NCBI RefSeq assembly: GCF_003268475.1
Contig: NZ_MCIF01000002.1
Coordinates: 947,261-1,011,260 of the forward strand
Length of the DNA stretch: 64,000 nt
Reading direction: 5' to 3'
Source of the DNA: Thermogemmatispora tikiterensis
GTDB taxonomy: Bacteria > Chloroflexota > Ktedonobacteria > Ktedonobacterales > Ktedonobacteraceae
Positions 54,700 to 63,900 of this stretch are shown here, piece by piece. A program made the position numbers and the translations under genes. Within the stretch, counting starts at the first letter, position 1; each line of letters starts with the position of its first letter. Under the pieces are notes generated by a model. It did not search any database, was not told where the DNA came from, and saw only the letters and a program-made list of their open reading frames with translations.

Positions 54700-55671
54700 C
54701 TAGCGTACCCGTGGATCCAGTACCAGATAAGCCAGGTCCGCCAGGAAATTGGCGCCCAGCACGGCCAGCGCGATCAGCAGGAAAATGCCCTGCAGCAAGG
54801 GATAATCGGAATTCTGCGCGGCCTGCAGCAAGGCGAAGCCCACGCCAGGGTAAGAGAAAACCACCTCGGTCAAGAGCGAGCCAGCCACCACAAAACCAAG
54901 CGAGAGGGCGAAGCCGGTCACATTCGGCAGAATAGCATTGCGGGCCGCATAGGAGAACATCACGCGGCGCTCCTTGAGGCCCTTGGCCTCGGCCAGCAAG
55001 ACATAGTCCTCGGTCAGGGTGGTAATCATGGCGTTGCGCATCCCGAGCATCCAGCCGGCGACCGAGGCCAGGACAATCGTGAAGCCGGGCAGCAGGGCAT
55101 GGTTGAGCGCGCTCAGCAAGAAATCCGGTGTCAGCGCGACCGTCAAGGACGTATCGTAGCCGCCGTTCACCGGGAACCACCTCAAAGTATAGGCCAAGAG
55201 ATAGAGCGCAATCAGAGCCAGCCAGAAGTAGGGAATAGCTGAGAAAAACGTCAAGAAAGGTGGCAGAATATTATCCAGAAACGAGCCGCGTCTCCAGGCG
55301 ATAAAGACGCCGATCAGCGACCCCAGCGCAAAGCTGATCAGCACGGAGGCACCGACCAGGGTCAGCGTCCAGGGCAGCTCTTGAGCCAGGACAGTGGCCA
55401 CGGGCGTCGGGAAGTAGGTAAAAGAGGTTCCGAGATCGCCGTGGAGCAGATTTCCCAGGTACTGAATATATTGCATCCAGAGCGGATCGTGAGAGATACC
55501 AAACTGCAGCTCCAGAGCATGAATGGCCTGGGGCGTCATCCGTCCCTGGAAACGGGCCATCAGCGCGCCAGCCGGATCACCCGGAATCAAGCGCGGAATA
55601 ACGAAATTCAAGGTAATCGAGGCCCACAGGGCCACCAGGTAGAAGCCAAGGCGGCGCAGTAAATGCCTCAT
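54700..55671 (-). CDS. ABC transporter permease, DppB/OppB type
   Basis: A 323-residue permease with six helices. The N-terminal RHLLRRLGFYLVALWASITL and FVIPRLIPGDPAGALM are typical DppB features, as is the LGTSFTYFPTPV segment. The EAA loop is seen in LTEDYVLLAEAKGLKERRVM. The ATG at 55671 has GGAAAGGGGA upstream and is the normal DppB start; an in-frame ATG 84 bases earlier adds an unsupported tail. It would form the channel with the DppC-type product. A gap of 476 bases separates it from the binding-protein gene, so an internal promoter is possible. Confidence 0.93.
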   Translation of the reverse strand: MRHLLRRLGFYLVALWASITLNFVIPRLIPGDPAGALMARFQGRMTPQAIHALELQFGISHDPLWMQYIQYLGNLLHGDLGTSFTYFPTPVATVLAQELPWTLTLVGASVLISFALGSLIGVFIAWRRGSFLDNILPPFLTFFSAIPYFWLALIALYLLAYTLRWFPVNGGYDTSLTVALTPDFLLSALNHALLPGFTIVLASVAGWMLGMRNAMITTLTEDYVLLAEAKGLKERRVMFSYAARNAILPNVTGFALSLGFVVAGSLLTEVVFSYPGVGFALLQAAQNSDYPLLQGIFLLIALAVLGANFLADLAYLVLDPRVR

Positions 55672-56147
55672 TCTGGGTCCCCTTTCCTCCCAGCCGAGAG
55701 AGGCAGCCGTGCCGTATGCAGCCAGCCAAGCGACGATGTAGCGGTGAGCGCTCACCAGCCGCCGAGAGCATCGGCGGGCGCTGCCCTGCCGGGTGTTGGC
55801 CAGAGTCGTTCCTTATTATTGAGCTAGGAAAGCAAACCCGCTTGCCTGTCCGTTACTCATGCCAGTCCATTGTCATCGAACGGAAACGAAATGGAGCACC
55901 ATCGGAGTCAGCGCCGAAGGCCTGTGGTTGGCCCCGGGCCTGGCCGCAGCCTGCTGGCGAGCGGCGCAGGTCGCGCGGGCGCTCCTCGGGAAGCGGAGCG
56001 CTGAGTCGGCCTGAACGCGCCACCTCCCTGGCAGGAGGGAGCCGGTATCAGGCGGACCGGGCCGAGCCGGGCCGAGCCGGGCCGATGCGGAGGGAGGAGA
56101 GAGAGCCGCACCCGATCGGCTCCCTCACCTCGCCTACGCACGGGGTT
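55672..56147. other. Intergenic region between binding protein and permease genes
   Basis: About 475 bases with no supported gene. Tandem copies of the 10-base unit GCCGAGCCGG lie at 56061-56080, with a degenerate third unit following. No clear terminator or promoter is recognised, though the length suggests that expression of the binding protein and the permeases is set at different levels. Confidence 0.4.
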
Positions 56148-57857
56148 TCAGGCAACGGGCTTCAAATTCAAGGCCACCACTTCGGCATCGGGGAAGTCGA
56201 AGGGAGCCGGGGAAGCATACGCATTTTGCGCATCCGGCCAGCCGGTGAAATTGCGGCTGCTGTACTCGTACCAGGTCGCTCCGTAGACCAGAGGAATGCT
56301 CGGCAGCTGCTCCACCATAATCTGCTGCAGACCATAGAGCGCCTGCTGCTGCTGCGCCTGGTCAGTCGTTGTCGCGTACTGGGCCAGCAGCTTATCAGTC
56401 GTCGGGTCCATCCAGCGCTCCCAGTTGGAGGCTGCTGGCTTTCCAAGAGGGGCACTGTTGCTGCTATTGAGCAGCGAATTATACAGGTAGAAGGGCGTCG
56501 GTCCCGGGTTGGTCCAGGAGATTGCCATATCGTAGCTGCCCATCTGCAGAGCGCTGAAGTAGGCATTGAAGGAAATCGAATTCACCTTCGCATCGATGCC
56601 GATCGCCTTCAGATCGCTGGCGATGATCTGCACCGCTGTCACCCAGTCGGTCCAGCCGGTCACCACATCGATCTGGAACGACAGCTTCTTGCCGCTGCTG
56701 TCGACATAGATGCCGTCCGACCCTTTATGGAAGCCAGCGCTCTCCAGCAGCTGCTGGGACTGATTGGGGTCCTTAGCGAAGGAGACATTAGCGTACTTCG
56801 GATTCAGGAAGCTCTGGTTCTCCGGCAGGACCAGACCGGTGGGGCTGGCCACTGGCTCGTAGCCGCTCTCGGCTACCTTATAAATTTGCTCGCGATCGAT
56901 CGCCGTGCTAATGGCCTGGCGCACCGCCAGCTGGTTGAACGGGGCCTTCGCCGTATTCAAATACAGCATCACAATGTTGCGGTTGGGGAACCAATAATGA
57001 TTATGGGCCGGGTCCTTGGCAACATAGGTCTGCTGGATATTGGGCGTATAGAGGCCCGTCCAATCGACATCACCGCGGCTGAGCAGCAGCTCGGCGCTGG
57101 TATTCGAATCGAAAGCTGGATAGCGGATCTCATCGACGGCTGGCTTACCGGGCTGCCAGTAATTTGGATTCTTCTTGAGCGTAATCAGCTGCGGCGAGAA
57201 GGACTTCAACATGAAGGGACCAGTGCCGACAGGATTGGCGTCGACGAACTTGGTCGGATCGCCGGCGCTGGCATACTCATGCTTTGAGACGATCCAGGTC
57301 TGACCAGCCAGATACCAGAGGATGGGCGTATAGGGGGCCTTCAAAGTGACGGTCACCGTCTGATCATCGGAGGCCTGGACGCTCTGGATATACTGCCAGA
57401 GGCCATTGGTATCCGCTGCCGGGTACTGCTTGAGCATCTGCAGTGTAAAGACCACGTCTGCCGACGTGAACGGCTGGCCATCGGACCACTTCACGCCAGG
57501 GCGCAGGTGGAAGGTCAGGGTCTTGGCATCGCTGGAGAAATCGTAGCTCTGCGCCAGCCAGGGCGTGATCTGGCTATTCATGCGATTGAAGAAGAGCAGG
57601 GTCTCATAGATCATACCCTGCGAACCGTAGTTCGCAGTAGCCGAGTAAGGGCTAAAGCCGTTGGTGAAGTCACCTTTAGGGCTAGGCACGACCGTCAGCA
57701 CGTGAGTCTTATTGGACGAGCTGCTAGAGCTACCCTGACCACAGGCAGCCAGCAGGAGCAGCAAGCTCAACGCCAGCAGCGAGAGCACAGTGCGCCCCAG
57801 ACCCGTCGCGGAGCCAGGTCGTGGTGAAGAACGAGTGAGGCCGGTCTTATCGCACAT
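56148..57857 (-). CDS. ABC transporter substrate-binding lipoprotein (SBP_bac_5 family)
   Basis: A 569-residue extracellular binding protein, lipid-anchored at Cys39 (LLLLLAACG) after a basic N-terminal region. Family 5 features follow in order: SPYSATANYGSQGMIYETLLF, the conserved LRPGVKWSDGQPFTSADVVFTL, NPVGTGPFMLKSF, and AVRQAISTAIDREQI. These proteins bind peptides, but related members in thermophiles bind cello- or laminari-oligosaccharides. Its place beside GH16 and GH1 genes argues for a beta-glucan oligosaccharide ligand, which is an inference. GGAGGTG stands 8 bases before the ATG at 57857, an excellent start. A Ser-rich spacer (GSSSSSS) follows the lipobox. Confidence 0.94.
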   Translation of the reverse strand: MCDKTGLTRSSPRPGSATGLGRTVLSLLALSLLLLLAACGQGSSSSSSNKTHVLTVVPSPKGDFTNGFSPYSATANYGSQGMIYETLLFFNRMNSQITPWLAQSYDFSSDAKTLTFHLRPGVKWSDGQPFTSADVVFTLQMLKQYPAADTNGLWQYIQSVQASDDQTVTVTLKAPYTPILWYLAGQTWIVSKHEYASAGDPTKFVDANPVGTGPFMLKSFSPQLITLKKNPNYWQPGKPAVDEIRYPAFDSNTSAELLLSRGDVDWTGLYTPNIQQTYVAKDPAHNHYWFPNRNIVMLYLNTAKAPFNQLAVRQAISTAIDREQIYKVAESGYEPVASPTGLVLPENQSFLNPKYANVSFAKDPNQSQQLLESAGFHKGSDGIYVDSSGKKLSFQIDVVTGWTDWVTAVQIIASDLKAIGIDAKVNSISFNAYFSALQMGSYDMAISWTNPGPTPFYLYNSLLNSSNSAPLGKPAASNWERWMDPTTDKLLAQYATTTDQAQQQQALYGLQQIMVEQLPSIPLVYGATWYEYSSRNFTGWPDAQNAYASPAPFDFPDAEVVALNLKPVA

Positions 57858-58158
57858 GAGCGCACCTCCTTGGAAAGCGAATCGGACGTCGATTGAGCGA
57901 ACGAAGCATCGTCTCGTCGCGATCGGCACTGGACCAGCCAGCCCTCCTGATCGGATGGCAAATCCGAGTTGCTCCTGAACTCATCTGATCGCTTCCGGCC
58001 CCAGCCCCGAGATCAGCCGGATCTGAGGCCGCCGTCAGTCCTTCTCGGCGCTGCCCGTCGGTCTGCTGGCGGCAGCCTGGCGGCAGCGTCGAGAAGGGAA
58101 GAAGCGAGGAATCAGCTCGCCTCAATCAAGGGTGAGGGCGAAAAAGGCGCCCCGGCCT

Positions 58159-59766
58159 TCAGGGATGGGTCCAGGTATAGGTTGACGTATCATACTGCAA
58201 CCCGTTTTGCTGGTAGGTAAACGAATAGGTAATCGTCTGTCCTGAACTCATCCCGCCAGCCGTATACTGCCACTGGCCGGCGCTGCTGTTGTAGCTCATC
58301 TGCACATTCTGCTGAACCTGGCCCGGGATCGTATAGTGCAGGATCACGTAGCCCGCCGTCCAGCCACTCGGCTGGAACCAGAAGAGAGCCTGAGTAGAAC
58401 TGACGCTGTTGACCCCCTGGCTGAAGCCACTACCGCCCGAGGGAGTCGGTGTCGGCGTGGGGGTTGCCGCCGAGGAGCCTACCGTATAGGTATAGGTGCC
58501 CGTATCGTACTGCAGGCCATTCTTCTGGTAGGTAAACGAATAGGTGATTGTCTGCCCTGAACTGACGCCGCTCACCGTATACTGCCACTGGCCGGCGCTG
58601 CTGTTGTAGCTCATCTGCACATTCTGCTGAGCCTGGCCCGGGATCGTGTAGTGCAGGATCACGTAGCCCGCCGTCCAGCCGCTCGGCTGGAACCAGAACT
58701 GCACCTGATTGCTGCTAATGGCATTGACCCCTTGCGCAAAGCCGCTGCCGCCACTGGCCGTTGGTGTTGGGCTAGGGGTGGGAGTCGCCGTCGGCGTCAC
58801 CGCCGAGCCATTGGCAGTATAGACGCGCACGTAGTCGACCAACATTGGCACGCCGGGCTGAGTGGCTGAGGTCGGGCCGCCGCCAAAGGCTGCGGGGAAG
58901 CCTCCGCCGATGGCCAGATCGAAGATGATGTAGAAAGCATGATCAACGGCATTGGCCCAGGTTGTGGGGTCCACCTGGTTGGCGCTCACCGTAAAGTAGT
59001 TGTTGCCATCCAGGTACCAGCGGATCTGCTCCGGCGAGACACTGCGATCGATAATGACCGTATAGGTATGGAAACCCGTCTGACAGCCAGGGCAAGGCCT
59101 CTGACCGCTGCCGATGCCATTTGGCTCATTACACGGGCCACCGGGATAGGTGCCACAATGCATGGTCCCGAAGACCGAGCTGAGGCCGTTGACATCCTCC
59201 ATAATGTCGACCTCGCCATCTTTGGGCCAGTTATGGTCGGTGCGGTAGGGAGTGCCGAGCATCCAGAAAGCCGGCCAGTAGCCCAGGGCGGCATTGCCGG
59301 AGACATTGGGTTGCTGCAGAGAGGCCGTCACCTCCAGCTCGCCGCCGGGAGGAGCCGCGAAGCTATCGTTGACCGTCTCGATGCGACCAGAGGTCCAATT
59401 GCCATTGGCATCGCGCAGTGGCGTGATGGCCAGGTGACCATTGCCATCCAGGGAGACATTGGCCGTGCTATTGGTCGTTGTCTCGATCTCCCCGGTACCA
59501 TAGCCAGTGCCAATATCGTAGATCCACTGCGAAGTATCCAGCGGAGAGCCTGCCGGCCCGTTAAACTCATCGCCCCACACCTCAGTCCAGGTAGCAGCAT
59601 GGGCCTGGGGAGCCGTGCGGGCCACCAGAAACAGCCCGGTTGATAGGCAGACTACCAGGGCACAGACGGCGAAGAGGAGCCACCTGAAGGGCAGGCGACG
59701 GAAAGCGGTGCCGGAACGAGCAGACTCATCGACATCCCTGTGAACTCTACGCTGAGGTATCCGCAT
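58159..59766 (-). CDS. Secreted GH16 beta-glucanase (laminarinase-like) with two CBM56 modules
   Basis: A 535-residue secreted enzyme. An N-terminal hydrophobic segment (about 25-55, WLLFAVCALVVCLSTGLFLV, ending near AHA) directs export. The GH16 domain (about 58-310) has the catalytic motif EVDIME with Glu185 as nucleophile and Glu190 as acid/base, and the inserted Met-containing form is that of beta-1,3-glucanases. Two Thr/Pro linkers separate two C-terminal modules (about 340-430 and 447-535) that share FWFQPSGWTAGYVILHY and QNVQMSYNSSAGQWQY and look like CBM56 beta-1,3-glucan binders. Their DNA is nearly identical over about 180 bases (58208-58384 and 58523-58699). GGAG precedes the ATG. 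With the binding protein, permeases and GH1, it would start extracellular laminarin-type degradation. Confidence 0.93.
   Translation of the reverse strand: MRIPQRRVHRDVDESARSGTAFRRLPFRWLLFAVCALVVCLSTGLFLVARTAPQAHAATWTEVWGDEFNGPAGSPLDTSQWIYDIGTGYGTGEIETTTNSTANVSLDGNGHLAITPLRDANGNWTSGRIETVNDSFAAPPGGELEVTASLQQPNVSGNAALGYWPAFWMLGTPYRTDHNWPKDGEVDIMEDVNGLSSVFGTMHCGTYPGGPCNEPNGIGSGQRPCPGCQTGFHTYTVIIDRSVSPEQIRWYLDGNNYFTVSANQVDPTTWANAVDHAFYIIFDLAIGGGFPAAFGGGPTSATQPGVPMLVDYVRVYTANGSAVTPTATPTPSPTPTASGGSGFAQGVNAISSNQVQFWFQPSGWTAGYVILHYTIPGQAQQNVQMSYNSSAGQWQYTVSGVSSGQTITYSFTYQKNGLQYDTGTYTYTVGSSAATPTPTPTPSGGSGFSQGVNSVSSTQALFWFQPSGWTAGYVILHYTIPGQVQQNVQMSYNSSAGQWQYTAGGMSSGQTITYSFTYQQNGLQYDTSTYTWTHP
58208..58699 (-). 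repeat. Near-identical CBM56-coding direct repeats
   Basis: The segment 58208-58384 recurs at 58523-58699 with only scattered changes, an offset of 315 bases. This points to a recent duplication of the carbohydrate-binding module, or to gene conversion between the copies. Confidence 0.85.
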
Positions 59767-60315
59767 CCAGTACTCCTTTCTCCTGCGGAAAAGTCGTCAG
59801 CTGCCTTGCAGCTGAGTTGGCAGCACCCCATTGGCCAGAGAAGAGCCAGCGCCGCCGCAGGCGCTCTGACAGGCATCCAGCAAGCGGACGCAGCCAACAG
59901 CAGTGCTGCAGTGCCGGCAGCAGCAGTGCCGGCGAGAGTGGCCAGCAGCCACAGCGCACTGGCCAGCCTTCCACCTCCCTTCATCCTCCCTGGTGGTATG
60001 CTGGATGGCCAGCAGAGTGATTGAGCCAGACAGCTGGCCTGCCTGCCGTCTGGCAGCCAGCAGAGAGCAGGACCCGGCGAGCCGGGGCAGACAGGACAGG
60101 ACTCCAGGCGATGTATGCCGGAGCTGCTGCCAGGCAGCTCAGCTCACCGGCCAGCTTAGAAAGCAGGACAACAGTACGACAGTACATACTGTTCTCCGGT
60201 AGAGAGATGCCTCCATGCAACACTAAGACACATCCTATCCTCTGGCAGAGCAAGCAAGCGTTATCTGGATGAAGCGCTCGCTTCGTGCGGTCCAACGCGG
60301 AGGAGCGAGCCGGCG
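59767..60315. other. Intergenic region between LacI and GH16 genes
   Basis: GCAGTGC-rich repeats lie at about 59900-59935. A 7-bp hairpin GAGCTGC/GCAGCTC (60121-60140) may terminate lacI-type gene transcription. ACAGTA-CA-TACTGT (60179-60192) is a perfect inverted repeat, preceded by a further ACAGTA (60171-60176); it is a candidate operator for the GH16 unit. It differs from the GAAACCGGTTTC sites ahead of the LacI gene. Confidence 0.45.
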
Positions 60316-61485
60316 TCAGGCAGGCACACTTGACGCTCGTACCACCAGGCTGGTATCGAGTTGTATATGAATGGCCCCGTCCAGGCGATAGGGAGCAGAG
60401 GTTTCGTGCACGCGCAGCTGATGGCCAGAGCCATCGGCGGCAGCGGCCAGCGGCCCAGTGGCGGGGGTCATCCTTGCCCCGGCCTCAGTGTGCCCCTCGT
60501 CCTCAGCGGCCCGCGCGCGCGGCAATACATGATCGGGATCGACCATCTTCAAGAGCAGCTCGATCGCCTTCGCCCCCATCTGAGAGAACGGTTGGCGCAC
60601 CGTTGTCAGCGGGGGGCGGACATGAGACGAGACCAGGTTATCATCGAAGCCGACCAGAGCGACATCCTGGGGGATCTGGATGCCCTGCTCCTCGGCTACC
60701 TCTAGAAAGCCGTAGGCCATCTGATCGTTGGCCACAAAGATCGCCTCGGGCCAGCGCGTTCGCTCGCGGGCGAACAACTCGCGGGCACAGCGGCGACCAC
60801 TGGCGGGATCAAATTCGCCCTGTAGCAGCAGCTCGGGGTCAGGCTCCAACCCGACCTCGCGCAGCGCCTGACAATAGCCTTCAAACCGCTCCTGGGCGCA
60901 GTAGTAGCGCTTCGGCCCCATAACATGGGCGATACGCCGATAGCCCAGATCGAGCAGATGGCGGGTTGCCTGATAGCCTCCAGTGCGATTATCCACGCCC
61001 ACCCACGGGCAAGGGAAATGCTCTGGCGGCTCCTGGTCATTGATCATGACCATCGGCAATCCGCGCTCAAAGTGCTTGAGCAAATGAGGAGTCAGATCGC
61101 AGGGCAGAATGGCCAGCAGGCCCGAGACCATCCGTAGAGACAGAATGCGGTCGACGACGTCGGTGTGGGTAGGATTTTCAAAATTGATGCTATAGAGGAC
61201 CATCTCGTAGGAGGTACGCTCGATATACTCCGCCACCCCACGCAGCATCTCTGGAATCGCCGGCCAGGTCAGCGGCGGGGTCAACACCCCGACCAGGCGA
61301 GTTTTGCCGCCGGCCAGTCCTCTCGCAGTCACATTCGGCACAAAGTTATATTCGCGCACCACCCGCATCACGCGCTCGCGCAGCTCCTGGCTAATAGCCG
61401 GATAATTATTGAGGACGCGCGAGACGCTCGACTTCGAGACGCCGGCAAGGCGGGCAATATCCTGGATGGTGAGCTTCTCATCCAT
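60316..61485 (-). CDS. LacI family transcriptional regulator
   Basis: A 389-residue regulator. The N-terminal HTH and hinge read LTIQDIARLAGVSKSSVSRV, LNNYPAISQELRERVMRV, then NFVPNVTARGLAGGKT, followed by a periplasmic-binding-protein-like sugar sensor (about 62-345) with VGFDDNLVSSHVRPPLTTVRQP. A C-terminal tail of about 45 residues (after VDPDHVLPRARAAEDE) is longer than usual. The ATG at 61485 is preferred over a GTG at 61500, with GGGAGAG at a good distance. Its own promoter carries two GAAACCGGTTTC-type sites, so it is probably autoregulated. By position it should control the adjacent beta-glucan genes, with an oligosaccharide as inducer. Confidence 0.94.
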   Translation of the reverse strand: MDEKLTIQDIARLAGVSKSSVSRVLNNYPAISQELRERVMRVVREYNFVPNVTARGLAGGKTRLVGVLTPPLTWPAIPEMLRGVAEYIERTSYEMVLYSINFENPTHTDVVDRILSLRMVSGLLAILPCDLTPHLLKHFERGLPMVMINDQEPPEHFPCPWVGVDNRTGGYQATRHLLDLGYRRIAHVMGPKRYYCAQERFEGYCQALREVGLEPDPELLLQGEFDPASGRRCARELFARERTRWPEAIFVANDQMAYGFLEVAEEQGIQIPQDVALVGFDDNLVSSHVRPPLTTVRQPFSQMGAKAIELLLKMVDPDHVLPRARAAEDEGHTEAGARMTPATGPLAAAADGSGHQLRVHETSAPYRLDGAIHIQLDTSLVVRASSVPA

Positions 61486-61568
61486 TGTCGTCTCTCCCAC
61501 GTCTAAGGCTTAGTGCATCTGGTTCCTGCGCGGGTGGTGCCAGCTGGCGCCGACTGGTGCCAGCTTCT

Positions 61569-61616
61569 GGAACCGGTTTCTGGCGAAACTATAACATTGA
61601 AACCGGTTTCCGTCAA
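61569..61616 (-). promoter_or_regulatory. LacI-gene promoter with twin operators
   Basis: On the minus strand TTGACG (61611-61616), a 17-base spacer and TATAGT (61588-61593) form a strong promoter. A perfect palindrome GAAACCGGTTTC (61599-61610) fills most of the spacer, and a second, nearly perfect one (61569-61580) lies just after the -10. Their centres are 30 bp apart. The CCGG-centred form is typical for LacI-family operators. Confidence 0.85.
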
Positions 61617-61830
61617 GTCTTCCAGGACTTTTTTTTCGCAACATTTTCGAGATCGGAGTATGAGAGGAGATGAAGATGGGAGGGAGGGGTGGGAGAGAAG
61701 GCGGGAAAGCAAGGAGGGGTCCGCTCGTGACGAGGGACTCCTCTGGCCCTGCTAACAGGGCGCTCGCTCTGACAGCCTGCAGGCGGGCCAGACCCGGACT
61801 GGCCAGATCTGGCAGCTGGCTTCCTAGGGG

Positions 61831-63561
61831 TTACTGGGTGCTGCAGGTCACACCGTTGAGCGTGAAGCTCGTCGGAGGTGAGTTGGTACCGTTCCAGGTG
61901 CCATTAAAGCCGGGGGCGCTGCCCAGTGTCGTCCCCGCCGGGATGGTGGCATTATAGGACAGATTGGTGATGGTGACGGTGCTGCCCTGTTGACTAAAGC
62001 TGCCATTCCACCCCTGAGTGATCGTTTGTCCGTTCGGGAAGGTGAACCTGAGCGTCCAGCCATTGATGGCCGTGCTGCCGGTGTTGGTAATGGAGATGCT
62101 GGCGCCAAAGCCGCCGGGCCACTGAGCGGTAATGACATACTGCACACGACAGCTCAGTCCGCTGGAAGGTGTCGGGGTCGGCGTCGGAGTGACTCCGGGA
62201 GTCGGTGATGGCGTAGGAGTTGGGGTGACCGTCGGCCAGGGTGTCGGGGTCGGACTGGCAGCTGTGGTGGCCGTGGGTGTGACTGTCACGCCCGGCGTCG
62301 GGGTAGTTCCCGTGCCTGGGCTGCCGCCGGACTTCTGTTGCTGGTGCTGGGAGTGCTGCATGAAGATGGCCAGCTCGGGTGCGCCGTGCGTCACGCCATA
62401 GATACTGTCAGGATTACGCGCAACGTACATCCAGAAGTTGTCTCCGTCGGCATCGTCCTGCTCCAGGGTGCTGTAGAACATAGTCCACCAGCCTGTCCGG
62501 TTGCCAGCATCCGAGCGGCTGTTGAACTCGCCAAGGATAAAGGGCTTGCCGACAACGTTGTGCGAGTCACTGACCCATTTGTTAATGACCTGCTGGGCCT
62601 GGCTCATACTCAGGTTGGCCCAACTCTCGGTCGGGTAGAAGTGGGCGGAGGTGAAATCGATATATGGAGATTGATGGATGTAGACAAAAGGATTGCCGGA
62701 GTTGCCGCCGTAGCCGTAGGCTGTCCCCTGGCCTTCGAGGCCTGTCCCCAGCATATGGTTCGGGTCGATGCTCTTGATGAAAGCGCCCATCGTGTCGACC
62801 CAGGCCCGCAGGGTGGTGCCGGTTGTGCTCTCATCGGGCGTGGCGTTCTCGTAGCGTGGCTCGTTCATCAGCTCCCAGGCGAAGATCGTCGGCTCATCTT
62901 TGTAGGCGACGCCTGAGTAGTGATTAACGTGGTTGAGGGCATAAGAAACGTAATTCTTGTATTGGGTGAAGCAACCCGGGCATTGCTGCTGATTAAAGAA
63001 GCGCCAGCGGTTGGACTGGCCGGTGGGCAGCCCTTCCCATTGCAGGCGGGTATCGATACCGCCATACGCCTCCCAGTAGTTTTCGAAGACGGGGATGAGG
63101 CGGATATTGTGGGCCTTGGCCGATTGGATGATGTAATCAAATTCATCGAATTCGGCGACGTTGTAGACCCCCTTCGAAGGTTCGAAGCCATGCCACGTCT
63201 CGTGATCGAACATCCAGGTGCGTACGACTGTGATGCCATCGCTCTGGGCGTTGCTAAAGTAGGCATCGATGGCAGCCTTGTCCATATATTTGTTCTCGAT
63301 GTCGTCCTGGGTACTGCTGCTGCTGCCGTCGCCGAAGGTGAAGATGTCGTAGCTATCGGCTCCAGCGTAGTAGAAGAGCTGGCCGTTGAGGCAGAAGTGG
63401 ATGCCGCAGCGGGTCACAAAGCCGGAGGCGGCCTGCGCTGTATGGTGCGGGCTACTGATGAGGAGAAGACTACTGATGGCAGCGATAACGGTGATGGCCG
63501 CGCAGCCAAGTAGCGAGGAGAGGTAGCGGTAGGTTGGCTCCTTGCTGCCGTTGCTGAACAT
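61831..63561 (-). CDS. Secreted GH5 beta-mannanase/endoglucanase with CBM2
   Basis: A 576-residue secreted enzyme. A signal segment (about 17-45, SSLLGCAAITVIAAISSLLLI ending at AQAA in shorter form) is followed by the GH5 barrel (about 48-400): TVVRTWMFDHE, FAWELMNEPRY with the acid/base Glu234, and GEFNSR with the nucleophile Glu345. The opening and the PTIFAWELMNEPR run are most like GH5_7 mannanases, so mannan is the likeliest substrate, though cellulose cannot be excluded. A Thr/Pro linker (about 412-470) joins a CBM2 (about 470-576, CRVQYVITAQWPGGF to NGVTCSTQ) that binds crystalline cellulose. The ATG at 63561 has AAAGGA upstream. It precedes the LacI gene by 345 bases on the same strand. 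Confidence 0.92.
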   Translation of the reverse strand: MFSNGSKEPTYRYLSSLLGCAAITVIAAISSLLLISSPHHTAQAASGFVTRCGIHFCLNGQLFYYAGADSYDIFTFGDGSSSSTQDDIENKYMDKAAIDAYFSNAQSDGITVVRTWMFDHETWHGFEPSKGVYNVAEFDEFDYIIQSAKAHNIRLIPVFENYWEAYGGIDTRLQWEGLPTGQSNRWRFFNQQQCPGCFTQYKNYVSYALNHVNHYSGVAYKDEPTIFAWELMNEPRYENATPDESTTGTTLRAWVDTMGAFIKSIDPNHMLGTGLEGQGTAYGYGGNSGNPFVYIHQSPYIDFTSAHFYPTESWANLSMSQAQQVINKWVSDSHNVVGKPFILGEFNSRSDAGNRTGWWTMFYSTLEQDDADGDNFWMYVARNPDSIYGVTHGAPELAIFMQHSQHQQQKSGGSPGTGTTPTPGVTVTPTATTAASPTPTPWPTVTPTPTPSPTPGVTPTPTPTPSSGLSCRVQYVITAQWPGGFGASISITNTGSTAINGWTLRFTFPNGQTITQGWNGSFSQQGSTVTITNLSYNATIPAGTTLGSAPGFNGTWNGTNSPPTSFTLNGVTCSTQ

Positions 63562-63900
63562 ACTGCATCCTTTCTGGGTGAGGCACCCCTTATGGCATTC
63601 CTTGCTAAGGGAGAGCATAGGGCTGCTTGCTCCGAAAAGCCAGAACAGATAGTGGACATCTGGCAGTCACTGTTTTGGCAACTGGGGCTCTGGTCATGCT
63701 GGCTGCTCTGCTTGGCTTCCAGGGGCCACAGCATCCTTGATGGCGTTTGAGGACTTGACGGGAGTATTGCCGCTGGCATTCAATGAAAAGCGGCGCCGCT
63801 CTGCCTGGTCTGCGGGCGAGTGAGCTGGCGCCCGGCTGTCTTGAGACAAGCCTGGTTCTCTCTCCTTTTTCTGCAGGAGGCGAAAGGAGGTCTCTATTCG
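63562..63900. other. Divergent intergenic region at the right end
   Basis: About 340 bases between the GH5 gene and the partial oxidoreductase gene. Near its right end AAAGGAGGT (63883-63891) is the ribosome binding site of the plus-strand gene. No convincing promoter pair or operator was found, and no GAAACCGGTTTC site is present. Confidence 0.4.
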
